IMG/VR virus record: IMGVR_UViG_3300031753_000032
Coordinates: 1 to 29,263 of that record
DNA: 29,263 nucleotides
Source of the DNA: a virus
Reading direction: 5' to 3' (one strand)
Part shown: piece after piece, positions 20,703 through 28,552 of the stretch
How positions within the stretch are numbered: the first letter of the stretch is position 1
Layout of the letters: each line of letters opens with the position of its first letter
Notes under the pieces: generated by a model
Databases searched by the model: none
Told to the model about the DNA's origin: nothing
The model's input: the letters and a program-made list of their open reading frames with translations, nothing else
Position numbers and translations under genes: made by a program

Positions 20703-21241
20703 TGAACAGAACTCCAATAGACCGTGGAGAACAATCATTATCAGCATATCTACTTAAAATCCTGACCGTCCTAGTCAAACAGTCTGGTGGTGAAATTAGG
20801 ATAGACGCCACTGAGATGCTTGATGATCTCAATGGAGATGGCTTAAGTAAAAGTTATGACCGTGATAAGCGACAATTAGTATTAAGGTATCTGACTCCAG
20901 GCTCTGAAGTCTTTCTATCTAAGGATAATGATCAATGGCAATCAAACCCGAACTCCCTGAAATCCCCGGTTATCCCAAGTCAAAGGTCATCCATAGCCCA
21001 ACCGTTGCATCAGTCGGACCTGATGGAGGACTCGACATTAGTAAACGAGAGATTGATAGAACGGTCAGCATCAACCCTCGACGACTCCCGGATAGCCGAC
21101 CTAGAGGATCATCTGAGAAAAGAGGCAGCGGCCAGGATACTAGCCAACTTCCCGTCAACTCCAGTAACTCAGCCGAGGAGCCAGCCAAGGAGGTCAGCGA
21201 ATCAGCCGAATCCACTCCGGGAACGATTCTTCAAAGGTTGA
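20702..21241 (+). CDS. hypothetical head-operon protein (179 aa)
   Basis: The first 75 residues are a compact helical domain (LSAYLLKILTVLVKQSGGEI, then DATEMLDDL). The rest is Ser/Gln/Pro-rich, with a helix (IADLEDHLRKEAAARILANF) and a tail PNPLRERFFKG. It starts one base into the terL stop. Its last 307 bases are also open in a second frame that leads into the next gene. It lies between terminase and portal, where variable small proteins are common. No family is recognised. Confidence 0.65.
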   Translation: MNRTPIDRGEQSLSAYLLKILTVLVKQSGGEIRIDATEMLDDLNGDGLSKSYDRDKRQLVLRYLTPGSEVFLSKDNDQWQSNPNSLKSPVIPSQRSSIAQPLHQSDLMEDSTLVNERLIERSASTLDDSRIADLEDHLRKEAAARILANFPSTPVTQPRSQPRRSANQPNPLRERFFKG

Positions 21242-21528
21242 TGGAAAAGTTTATCTATCTTAAAGAGAATGGTGGCAAAGCTGAGGCTTTTAAGGCCCTA
21301 CAGAAGTCATTTGCTATGAATGCGGCTATATTAAGCCCATATTTCATCCCTCTTAAAGACCTGATGAATCTAATAATGGAGCTAGAGACCTTCATCGGCA
21401 AGTCTGGTGAGCATATCGGCAAGACTCCTGAGCAAGTTATTAGAACATTTCTCCAAAGTGGCCAGATTGGAAGTGTTACTGTTCCATCATCTTATCCGCC
21501 ATCAATCGAGGAATCCCTTGACAAATGA
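21241..21528 (+). CDS. hypothetical helical protein; frame open upstream to 20935
   Basis: From the TGATG overlap at 21241 the product (95 aa) starts MEKFIYLKENGGKAEAFKAL and is mostly helical, ending VPSSYPPSIEESLDK. AAAGG lies just upstream. The same frame is open back to an ATG at 20935, which would add 102 Ser/Pro/Glu-rich residues encoded entirely inside the previous gene. I list the short form as the safer call. The long overlap is reported as a finding. Function unknown. Confidence 0.6.
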   Translation: MEKFIYLKENGGKAEAFKALQKSFAMNAAILSPYFIPLKDLMNLIMELETFIGKSGEHIGKTPEQVIRTFLQSGQIGSVTVPSSYPPSIEESLDK

Positions 21529-21563
21529 CATTAATCCATGCTTATCATCACATTGGAGGGCCA

Positions 21564-21887
21564 ATGGCCAACAACCCCTCACGTGACCAACCTACTCTCC
21601 CCGAGAAGGTGGCCCTCCAGCCAGCTGATAATGGCAATATTAGTGATAATGAGGCTGAAATGGCCATTAATATAGCTAATCAGGCTAGAACTGACTGGAA
21701 TAAGGCTAGAAAGGCCGAAATTGACTCCGCTAAGAGGCTCCAAAGTAAGTCTGTACAGCAACAAATGGCAAATGAGCTATTCGAGGCCATCATAACCCAT
21801 CTAAAGTCCATCCCTCAGCCTGTGGCCGAACTAGTTATAGCTAAATTTCATGCCATTAACCTCCCTAAAAAGGTGATAGTGCTATAA
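21564..21887 (+). CDS. hypothetical protein before the portal gene (107 aa)
   Basis: The chosen start (MANNPSRDQPTLPEKVALQP) has GGAGGG a few bases upstream. An ATGA overlap at 21525 offers a longer form with 13 extra residues. The product has a long helix rich in Ala, Lys and Asp (AINIANQARTDWNKARKAEI) and a second helix, ending in PKKVIVL. Its position directly before the portal suggests a head assembly accessory; nothing more specific can be said. Confidence 0.6.
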   Translation: MANNPSRDQPTLPEKVALQPADNGNISDNEAEMAINIANQARTDWNKARKAEIDSAKRLQSKSVQQQMANELFEAIITHLKSIPQPVAELVIAKFHAINLPKKVIVL

Positions 21888-21888
21888 A

Positions 21889-23592
21889 ATGGCCTTAACC
21901 ACCTATACTGAACGCAAGTCAACGCCTAATTATAACCTTGATCCTAGAGTTAAGGCCCTCGATGAGTTGCACCGTATGAGCCTAGACCATCGAGATAAGT
22001 TTCTAGGCCCAAATTGGTTCCCTGAAGTTAGAGATTTCTATAACCTGACTGGATCAGGCCTCAGAAGCCCATCATTCCGGCCAAAGGTAACCGTCCCTCA
22101 GTTACAGGTAATGTCCATCAGTGAAGCCACTGAACTGTCAGATGCCAGCCCGAAAGTTTATATCTATGACCGGATGACTGGAAAGGTTGATGAGCAAAGA
22201 GGCCGCGTCTTTGATGAACAATGGAAACATTCCTCGATAAACTATTACCTATTATACTCACTCCTCTGGGCACAGATATCTAGTATCGGCTGGATGCAGA
22301 TTGGCTATGACCCAACCGCCGACTATGGCCTCGGTTGCGTCTGGGGATGCCATCGTGACCCTGAAACTGTAGCTGTTGATCCAGGCGCAATGTCAACGGA
22401 GGACTGGCAATATGTCATCCTCGAAGATCGCTACTACCCTGACCAGATCGCCCAGTTCTGGCCAGAAACAGGCCGCGATATCAGTGTCGAGCCATACATG
22501 CCAGGCACTTTCCACTCTCCAGAAGGCTTTGGCTTTAAACTCCCTGAAGGCCCTATGTCCGTTACATCTGGCCCAGTTGGTGGTGAAGTTACCCACGGTG
22601 ACGCTAGAGCAAGGACTAGAACTATATTCCTTACTGACCACACTATTGAAGTTACTAGAGCAACTGCCGGTGGCGACTCGGCAAAAGTGGTGGAGGGTGG
22701 ATTCGGTAAACCTCGTAATAGTATTAAGCGGATGCCAAGATATCCCAATAAGCGAATGCTCGTTGAATCTGGTGGAAGGGTGGTTGCGGACGGTGACAAC
22801 CCAACGCCGAAGGGACGATTTCCACTTGTTCCCATTTACGCGCTGCCGCCATTAACTGACTTCTATCCGCCGCCACCCGCTAGATTTACTAAAGACCTCC
22901 AAGACCTTGCCGGTAGAATGCTGACCCAGACATTTGAAAACGCCGTCAGGATCAATAATTACGTATGGTTTATAGATGAGAACACTGGGATCACTACTGA
23001 GAGTTTCGGAGGCCTCCCTGGGGAGGTGCAGATTATCAATGCGAATAGCCGCCCGCCGACACTGATAGCTCCGACGCCAATGCCAGTTCATATGACTCAG
23101 TTGCCACAATTACTATTGGCCCTCCAAAAGGAGCTTCAAGGTTATAGTGATACTCGCCAAGGTCAGCCTGGAGCCGGAAACATCAGCCCTGATCTATTTG
23201 AGGCATCATTATATCAGTCTAAGACTCTCACTAGATGTCGTGAGCGGCTCCTGGCCATGTCAGTCCGTCAGATCGCTGAACAACTATTCGATCACATGGC
23301 CACATATTATACAGGTCAGCGGGCGTTTCCATCCATCAATGAGGACTTTGAAACTATCCCATGGCTGCCACTGGCTGATAGTAATAAATTAGGGTTGTAT
23401 ATTGATCCGACTAGTCTAGCTCCTATCAGCCAGTCAGCCATGCGTCAAATGGCCCCACAACTGAGGATGAGTGGTGCGCTCGATGTGACTAGTTATCTCC
23501 GCGCCCTACAGTGGCCTGACGCTGATGCCGTGGCTGAGAAGATTGACCGTGAAATGCAGCTCGCCGCAATCGCCAAGGCCCGGAGACGTTAA
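21889..23592 (+). CDS. portal protein
   Basis: The 567-residue size, its place between terminase and scaffold/capsid, and the content fit a portal. There is an alpha/beta wing (LLWAQISSIGWMQIGYDPTA), then VAVDPGAM, a stretch FPLVPIYALPPLTDF near 310, and a helix-rich stem (DLQDLAGRMLTQTFENAVRI). A C-terminal helical region (FEASLYQSKTLTRCRERLLA) and barrel-like tail helices follow. Twelve copies would form the DNA entry ring. It starts one base after the upstream stop. The subfamily cannot be named with confidence. Confidence 0.8.
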   Translation: MALTTYTERKSTPNYNLDPRVKALDELHRMSLDHRDKFLGPNWFPEVRDFYNLTGSGLRSPSFRPKVTVPQLQVMSISEATELSDASPKVYIYDRMTGKVDEQRGRVFDEQWKHSSINYYLLYSLLWAQISSIGWMQIGYDPTADYGLGCVWGCHRDPETVAVDPGAMSTEDWQYVILEDRYYPDQIAQFWPETGRDISVEPYMPGTFHSPEGFGFKLPEGPMSVTSGPVGGEVTHGDARARTRTIFLTDHTIEVTRATAGGDSAKVVEGGFGKPRNSIKRMPRYPNKRMLVESGGRVVADGDNPTPKGRFPLVPIYALPPLTDFYPPPPARFTKDLQDLAGRMLTQTFENAVRINNYVWFIDENTGITTESFGGLPGEVQIINANSRPPTLIAPTPMPVHMTQLPQLLLALQKELQGYSDTRQGQPGAGNISPDLFEASLYQSKTLTRCRERLLAMSVRQIAEQLFDHMATYYTGQRAFPSINEDFETIPWLPLADSNKLGLYIDPTSLAPISQSAMRQMAPQLRMSGALDVTSYLRALQWPDADAVAEKIDREMQLAAIAKARRR

Positions 23593-23593
23593 T

Positions 23594-23857
23594 ATGCAGC
23601 CACTTAAGCCTCTCGAAGCCATCCCTATAACTCATGGTAATCCGGCCTTAATAGTAAAGGTTGACCCTCTTGCTAAGCACGTCGTTTTCATTAACAGTGA
23701 GCTGATGCCTATCAGTCAAATCGACCAGTTTACCTCTGATCCCAACAACCCTCTCCCAGCTGGCACTCCAGTCTACATTATCAACGGTGATCTCGATCAA
23801 GCCATCCGCATATACGAAATTTTCGATTCGAGGCTAACCAGTGGCAGCCGTCGTTAA
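23594..23857 (+). CDS. hypothetical 87-residue head-operon protein
   Basis: The product begins MQPLKPLEAIPITHGNPALI and is beta-rich (IVKVDPLAKHVVFINSEL, then PVYIINGDL). GGAGA precedes the ATG at 23594, one base after the portal stop; the longer frame from 23525 would lie inside the portal gene. Its end overlaps the next gene by 17 bases. Function unknown. Confidence 0.6.
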   Translation: MQPLKPLEAIPITHGNPALIVKVDPLAKHVVFINSELMPISQIDQFTSDPNNPLPAGTPVYIINGDLDQAIRIYEIFDSRLTSGSRR

Positions 23858-24056
23858 TCTAGCGGAACCTGTCCTAACTGACGATTGGGTCAGCCCTAGA
23901 TATATCGCCTATCACTATGGCCATTGTGTTCGCCTGATCCAAAAGTGGTGTAAGAACGGCACCCTCATCGACTTTGGCTTTACAGTTTATCAGGCTAGCA
24001 ACAAGCGATGGTGGATAAAGAAGCCAGCAGTAATGACAGTTAACAATGATAGTTAA
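23841..24056 (+). CDS. small HTH-like protein (GTG start)
   Basis: A GTG start with GAGG nine bases upstream gives 71 residues. DDWVSPRYIAYHYGHCVRLI followed by QKWCKNGTLIDFGFTVYQ and KRWWIKKP resembles a small helix-turn-helix with a wing, as in excisionase-like families. Such small DNA-binding proteins do occur within head operons. The assignment is by pattern only. Confidence 0.5.
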   Translation: MAAVVNLAEPVLTDDWVSPRYIAYHYGHCVRLIQKWCKNGTLIDFGFTVYQASNKRWWIKKPAVMTVNNDS

Positions 24057-24098
24057 CGCTATTAACCCTCATTAATTAGCATCCCCGTATCGTCCCTA

Positions 24099-24413
24099 TT
24101 GACATCATCCTGCTATATCCCTCATCCTCCTCCTGTGAAAGGTCTATCTGAATCCGCAACCTTAATCTCATGGTCAGGGCCAGATGATGGCTATTTCACA
24201 GTGGAAATGGGGATTAACAATATCAGAGCTATCCCATTCTCATTCCCGGCCAGCCATTTGGACAAGATGATTGACGAAGCCGCCCTCGGCCAATATCTCG
24301 AACGTCAAGCTAGAACTCTAATTGATCGCTATGGTGACGCTAGAAACCCCCGGCCTGATGTAATAGCTACTGAAGCTGAACAGTTAGCGTATCAAGAAAT
24401 TAATGGCGGTTAA
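24099..24413 (+). CDS. hypothetical protein (104 aa or shorter), start uncertain
   Basis: The frame opens with a TTG at 24099 and has a GTG at 24135; neither has a good ribosome binding site. The C-terminal two thirds (YFTVEMGINNIRAIPFSF, then LDKMIDEAALGQYLERQART) look genuine. The frame fills the gap between neighbours on the same strand. No motif is recognised. Confidence 0.5.
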   Translation: MTSSCYIPHPPPVKGLSESATLISWSGPDDGYFTVEMGINNIRAIPFSFPASHLDKMIDEAALGQYLERQARTLIDRYGDARNPRPDVIATEAEQLAYQEINGG

Positions 24414-24424
24414 GGTCGGTTAAG

Positions 24425-24613
24425 ATGGCCGGTTATTTCTCCGCTGATCGCGCAACTGTTAACCTGGAGGACAGAATGGCTGAACGCAAAGGTTATGCCA
24501 ACGAGGAGCCTAAAACTGAGATGAAGGGGGCTAAAGAGGGCCAGCTTCACTTTGGCAAGAAAGATGGCAAGAAGGAAGGCCGCAAACATTCTAGGAAGTC
24601 TAGCCGGAAGTAA
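24425..24613 (+). CDS. small lysine-rich protein (62 aa)
   Basis: The product begins MAGYFSADRATVNLEDRMAE. The C-terminal half is extremely basic and repetitive (GKKDGKKEGRKHSRKSSRK), likely disordered and nucleic-acid binding, as in small virion-associated or DNA-condensing proteins. AAGG lies upstream. The role is inferred from composition only. Confidence 0.5.
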   Translation: MAGYFSADRATVNLEDRMAERKGYANEEPKTEMKGAKEGQLHFGKKDGKKEGRKHSRKSSRK

Positions 24614-24650
24614 TAGGCTATATTACAGTTAATAGTCAATGGAGGTTGTC

Positions 24651-24836
24651 ATGGCACACGGTCATAAATCGGAAAAGGGATCATCGACAGGTTATGGGCC
24701 TCAGATGCCATCTGAGATGGAATCCCCTCTTAACGCCCAAAAAGAAGGTGCCGAAAAGGGTCCGTCAGCACCGACTGGCCTGCCTAAGTTTGAGCCATCC
24801 GATCCGCTTGGCATCTGCCCAGGAGACCATAAGTAA
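24651..24836 (+). CDS. small Pro/Gly/Glu-rich protein (61 aa)
   Basis: The ATG at 24651 has GGAGG seven bases upstream. The product (MAHGHKSEKGSSTGYGPQMP...) is low-complexity and probably disordered. Its stop directly abuts the next start. It lies among head genes; function unknown. Confidence 0.5.
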   Translation: MAHGHKSEKGSSTGYGPQMPSEMESPLNAQKEGAEKGPSAPTGLPKFEPSDPLGICPGDHK

Positions 24837-25358
24837 ATGGCAGCTGGTAATCCAATCAAGGCAATGATGCTCCAGGCTCTTATGACCAAGATCGCTCAGG
24901 GCCAGGGAGGAGGTGGGATTGGTCCAGGCTCTCCTGGGGGTCCAGTTCCATTAGCTGGAGGGGCTGGTGGAGGCGCACCTGGCGCATCAGATGGCACCAC
25001 TGTAGCCTCTCCCGCTGATGCCCAAGGGGACCAGTTAAGTAAAGAGCTGTCAGTTATGCGAACCGCTGACCCTCAGATGATGACGCAACAACTGACATCG
25101 GTAAAGAAACAAATAGTTACTCTAATCAATCATTCAGCGATGTCACTACCAGCAGTAGCTAGAGGCCTATCGAAAACTCTCCAGGGGATTGATGCTGCTC
25201 TTAAGGCCGCTGGAGAAGCCGCAACCACCATGGCCACAGTCGCCGGTGGCCCCTCAGCTAGTCAGCAGGGAGTCAGTGGGCCTCCATTGGGAATCTCAGC
25301 TCTACCTCCATCGCTCATGTCAGGTGCCAGCCAGCCTGGAGCCGCTGGCCCTCAATAG
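24837..25358 (+). CDS. Gly/Pro-rich head-operon protein with helical core (173 aa)
   Basis: A short N-terminal helix (IKAMMLQALMTKIAQG) is followed by a glycine/proline-rich linker. A helical core follows (QMMTQQLTSVKKQIVTLINH, then LPAVARGLSKTLQGIDAAL), then a flexible tail. AGGAG stands 12 bases before the ATG, which directly follows the previous stop. The position between portal and scaffold suggests a head assembly or internal virion protein. Confidence 0.6.
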   Translation: MAAGNPIKAMMLQALMTKIAQGQGGGGIGPGSPGGPVPLAGGAGGGAPGASDGTTVASPADAQGDQLSKELSVMRTADPQMMTQQLTSVKKQIVTLINHSAMSLPAVARGLSKTLQGIDAALKAAGEAATTMATVAGGPSASQQGVSGPPLGISALPPSLMSGASQPGAAGPQ

Positions 25359-25371
25359 GAGATATTAGATC

Positions 25372-26199
25372 ATGGATTGGCTAAAGGAAGTCATAGATAA
25401 TAAGGAACTTAAGGATGATTATGTGGTCACCCTTGCTGGCGGCAAAACAGTCCAGCTAGGTGAGATTAGAAATTTAACCAAGGCCAGCCAGAAGTTACTG
25501 ACTGACCGTGAAGCTAACCTAGCTGCTCAAGAAGCCCAGCTAAAGAAAAATTTGGAAACTCTCCAATTAGCTCAGGCTGAGACTGCGAAGTTATATGCTG
25601 AACTCAATCAGCAGAAAACTAGCAAGGGTGATAATGACAATAAGAATCAGCCTGACCCCCTGGATACTCTGGTTAATGACGCTATTCTAGGCCCATTAGC
25701 TAAGGCATATAAGAATCAGCAAGTTATCATCGACGAGTTAAAGGTAAAAGCCCTCCAGCCACTAGTCAAGGCCCAACAGGACATGGCCGCTATCTATGTC
25801 CAAGATCGTATAGAGGATTTATATGATAGGACTGTCCCAGACAAACTTAAGGCCACTGTTAGCCTGGAGTCTATCCTCAAAGTAGCTAATGACAATAACC
25901 TTAGAAATAAGTATGGTGTCCCTGACATCAGAGCAGCATATAGGCAGATGTCAACGAAATCCCTGACTCAAGAAGATATCGACAAGCAGATTGCTGATGC
26001 TAGGGAAGCTGGCCGTAAGGAAGCTGAGGAGAAGGCTAGATTAAGGGTGCCTAGACCAGGTATCGGCAGTGTCAGTGGCCGTCCTGAGTCCAGTTTTAAG
26101 CCAACTAAATTAACCAGTGTTAGTGATGCCCTTGGAGAGGCTCTTGCGGCTGCGGCGAAAGATGCTGATATCTGGTCCGCCGTCGATCAAACTAACTAA
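25372..26199 (+). CDS. probable scaffolding protein
   Basis: The 275-residue protein directly before the major capsid gene is highly charged and helical. It has a long coiled-coil (TDREANLAAQEAQLKKNLET, continuing through LQLAQAETAKLYAELNQQ) and a conserved-looking central helix region. A Lys/Glu helix (EAGRKEAEEKARLRVPRP) and a flexible tail follow. Size, composition and position are those of phage scaffolds, which guide capsid assembly and leave or are cleaved. No protease motif is seen. Confidence 0.65.
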   Translation: MDWLKEVIDNKELKDDYVVTLAGGKTVQLGEIRNLTKASQKLLTDREANLAAQEAQLKKNLETLQLAQAETAKLYAELNQQKTSKGDNDNKNQPDPLDTLVNDAILGPLAKAYKNQQVIIDELKVKALQPLVKAQQDMAAIYVQDRIEDLYDRTVPDKLKATVSLESILKVANDNNLRNKYGVPDIRAAYRQMSTKSLTQEDIDKQIADAREAGRKEAEEKARLRVPRPGIGSVSGRPESSFKPTKLTSVSDALGEALAAAAKDADIWSAVDQTN

Positions 26200-26227
26200 A
26201 CAATGTCTATTTATAGGAGCTAAAATA

Positions 26228-27349
26228 ATGGACCACGACTACAATATCAAGTCCCGGATGATCGCAACTAAAGTGGTTATTGACATGGAAACAATGCAGG
26301 TCATCCATAAGGACGAGTACGAGTATAGAGGTATAGTGGTCCTATGTGCGGGCGTGGTTGGAATGGGCTTGTCAAATCCGCCCCTGACCTTGGTTAATAC
26401 GCTTAATGCCATAACTCAGAAGTACATCATCCCAACTCTAGGTGATGTAGTTTTCATCCCATCTCCAGCATTCTGGGCATTAACCAGAGAGGGCAAGAAA
26501 TTTGCGGGTGGTGAAATTGTCTACCCAGAAGTCACCCAGGAGGAAATGACTGGCGGCGCTTACTTTGGTGACCAGCTGCTGGATACCGCCGTTGTTGATA
26601 GCGTGGTGCCAGCTAACCAACTGTGGCGATTCTACCGGCAGTCACTCTCAGTACCTATTACTGATATCATCCTTAATCGCGGTGGCAGCGGTGGCCTAGA
26701 CCTCCTTAAGACTAAGTTTGAGATCGCATCGGCATCATTTCTACAGAAGCTATGTCGAGCACTCTGGGGCACCAGTCCACAGAATACCAGCCTAGACATC
26801 GATAATATCAACAGCTGGGTCGTCCAGACAACTAACACAATCGCTGGCATCAACCGTAACCTAGCCGCCAACGCCTTTTGGAAGCCCCAGGCTAACGTAG
26901 CTCTAGGCGGCACTATCACGCCAGCCCAAGTGGAAACAGGTTATCAGAATGCTGTATTTGGCTACGACGAGCCTGATACTCTACTGATGACCAACGCTTG
27001 CTATGCGTTCTTTAAGAATAATTTCCTAGCTACAGCCTCAAACGCTGCCGGTATCATCCGATCAATTGACAACATGCAGGACAAACAGGCAGTCCAGGGC
27101 GGCATCCGTTATCACTTCCTCTTTAACAACGCGGTTGTCATCCCGGATCGCTTTAACACTGCCAATAACGTCCATCTGCTAAATAGCAAATATCTCTATC
27201 CAGTTTTCCACGAGGCTGACTATTTCACAGTTGATCCGTTTATTAAGCCAAGTAATCAGAGAGTGCTAGTTAGCTCGATATATATGGCATGGCAGTTGAT
27301 CTGCCGGAGTCCTAGGATGCAATTAGCATATACCGGCGCGCCGGCATAA
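26228..27349 (+). CDS. major capsid protein
   Basis: The 373-residue product begins MDHDYNIKSRMIATKVVIDM, with AGGAG upstream. The longer frame from 26117 would overlap the scaffold gene and is rejected. Segments such as LTLVNTLNAITQKYIIPTLG, FLQKLCRALWGTS and LLMTNACYAFFKNNFLAT, and the C-terminal VSSIYMAWQLICRSPRMQLA, fit a coat protein of HK97-like fold. The length, the scaffold before it and the strong terminator soon after it support this. I cannot name the subfamily. Confidence 0.8.
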   Translation: MDHDYNIKSRMIATKVVIDMETMQVIHKDEYEYRGIVVLCAGVVGMGLSNPPLTLVNTLNAITQKYIIPTLGDVVFIPSPAFWALTREGKKFAGGEIVYPEVTQEEMTGGAYFGDQLLDTAVVDSVVPANQLWRFYRQSLSVPITDIILNRGGSGGLDLLKTKFEIASASFLQKLCRALWGTSPQNTSLDIDNINSWVVQTTNTIAGINRNLAANAFWKPQANVALGGTITPAQVETGYQNAVFGYDEPDTLLMTNACYAFFKNNFLATASNAAGIIRSIDNMQDKQAVQGGIRYHFLFNNAVVIPDRFNTANNVHLLNSKYLYPVFHEADYFTVDPFIKPSNQRVLVSSIYMAWQLICRSPRMQLAYTGAPA

Positions 27350-27401
27350 CTTTTAGAATCAGTGGGTTACACTGGATTTAAGCGAATAAAAGGAGAATGA
27401 G

Positions 27402-27794
27402 ATGGCAATCGTAAATACCGTTAAAACCATTAGCGTGCAGGCTGTTCCCACTGAATATGTATCATTAGTAGCGCAGAATGTCCCTATTAACGCCAGCACC
27501 AGTTTCGCCCTAACTGGATTTGTCAACTTTGTCCGATCTGGCCGCATCCGATTCAAAACAACCGCTACTGGTGGCGCTGGCTCGCAAATCACTGGCATTA
27601 AAATCACCGCCACGGATGGCACTAGCACTGTTACCCTCTATCAGGATGGCACTGCTAGAACCGCGAATGAGTTTGAGGATTTCGTATGGACATTTATCAG
27701 CGAGCTGAATCTGACAACTGTGACTGTTATTATCACAACCGCTAACGCTGGAGGGGCGGCAACGGCTGATCTCGAAATTGCAGGCAATAGCTGA
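27402..27794 (+). CDS. probable head decoration or Ig-like minor head protein
   Basis: The 130-residue product is almost all beta strand, with many Thr, Val and Ala (VNTVKTISVQAVPTEYVSLV, GIKITATDGTSTVTLYQDG, TVTVIITTANAGGAATADLE). It follows the major capsid gene and precedes a terminator. AAAGGAGA precedes the ATG. An Ig-like or decoration protein bound to the capsid surface is a reasonable inference. Confidence 0.55.
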   Translation: MAIVNTVKTISVQAVPTEYVSLVAQNVPINASTSFALTGFVNFVRSGRIRFKTTATGGAGSQITGIKITATDGTSTVTLYQDGTARTANEFEDFVWTFISELNLTTVTVIITTANAGGAATADLEIAGNS

Positions 27795-27820
27795 GGTTTG
27801 CAGACGGCACGCGGATTAGA

Positions 27821-27864
27821 GGGGCTGAGGGTCGGACATTAAAATGGCCCCCAGCCCTTTTAAT
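27821..27864 (+). terminator. rho-independent terminator after the capsid genes
   Basis: GGGCTG (27822-27827) pairs with CAGCCC (27852-27857). The stem extends by GGG/CCC (27829-27831 with 27848-27850) past one mismatch and then a G-T pair. The loop is AT-rich and TTTTAATTTAATT follows the stem. Good position to keep capsid and decoration expression high. Confidence 0.75.
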
Positions 27865-27881
27865 TTAATTGGAGGTTATGA

Positions 27882-28097
27882 ATGGCATCGCCTGTCAGAT
27901 CAACGACTGGAGCCGCTCTCTTAGCCGAGATAATCACAGCCCTAGCCAACTGGGGCGTAACCTTATCTCAGTCTCAACGGATAGCATTCCTAGCTCACTT
28001 AGAGCAGATCATCCTGACCAACTCTGCTACTGTTATCGCTGACGTAACCGCTGACCTAGCCGCTTGGACTGAGCCAGCGCATGGTAGACATACATGA
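27882..28097 (+). CDS. small helical protein, tandem paralogue 1
   Basis: The 71-residue product is mostly helical (LLAEIITALANWGVTLSQSQ, then AFLAHLEQII). It shares a pattern with the next gene: QS...Q, EQ, N..AT.IA..TADL, and a closing proline. GGAGG lies six bases before the ATG. It follows the terminator. No named family; probably a small head-tail or virion protein. Confidence 0.6.
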   Translation: MASPVRSTTGAALLAEIITALANWGVTLSQSQRIAFLAHLEQIILTNSATVIADVTADLAAWTEPAHGRHT

Positions 28098-28109
28098 TGA
28101 GGGGTTAAT

Positions 28110-28316
28110 ATGCCAGGAACATCTGCATTTCGCGCAGACTTATCGGCAATAGTAAGTATGAGGCTATCTAATCAAGGCTTTAGCCAGTCCCCTGGTCAAC
28201 TTTCTGACCTTCTCGACGACATCGAGCAAACTGTTGTTAATGACCAAGCTACTTGTATAGCCCAAGCAACCGCTGACCTTGGACTGATCCCTGATCCTCA
28301 ACAAGGAGAATTTTAA
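28110..28316 (+). CDS. small helical protein, tandem paralogue 2
   Basis: The 68-residue product has the same shape as paralogue 1: FRADLSAIVSMRLSNQGFSQ, then IEQTVVNDQATCIAQATADL and PDP. GAGGGG precedes the ATG. The stop overlaps the next ATG by one base (TAATG). Function unknown. Confidence 0.6.
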   Translation: MPGTSAFRADLSAIVSMRLSNQGFSQSPGQLSDLLDDIEQTVVNDQATCIAQATADLGLIPDPQQGEF

Positions 28317-28543
28317 TGGCACTCGATACCAGCAAACTTAGGGTGGCAGTTGAAACCGCTATTCGTAACGGGATGGCCGACTGTGGCATCAACCCATCAG
28401 GGCCTGAAGTTAAAGCCTTTGTTGACCATCAATTAGCTGTAGTTGATAGGGTTGTCAAAGGGGAGTTTTATCAGCCTGATGCCCCTAAAGAAGTCCCAAC
28501 CCCCGCTGCAACAGTTGGCCCAGTTAAGCCTGTTAATGGCTAG
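28316..28543 (+). CDS. small helical protein, possible third paralogue
   Basis: The 75-residue product is helical (KLRVAVETAIRNGMADCGIN, then VKAFVDHQLAVVDRVVKG) with a Pro/Val-rich tail. Its layout matches the two genes before it, but identities are weaker, so the common origin is only possible. AGGAG precedes the ATG, which overlaps the previous stop. Confidence 0.55.
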   Translation: MALDTSKLRVAVETAIRNGMADCGINPSGPEVKAFVDHQLAVVDRVVKGEFYQPDAPKEVPTPAATVGPVKPVNG

Positions 28544-28552
28544 AGGTGACAG

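Noticed and set aside
21225-21245. Programmed frameshift joining the two overlapping genes
   Set aside because: No X-XXY-YYZ heptamer lies near the first stop, and the TGATG restart explains the arrangement.
22376-22855. 159-residue frame within the portal gene
   Set aside because: It lies inside the clearly coding portal frame and its composition is that of a shifted reading.
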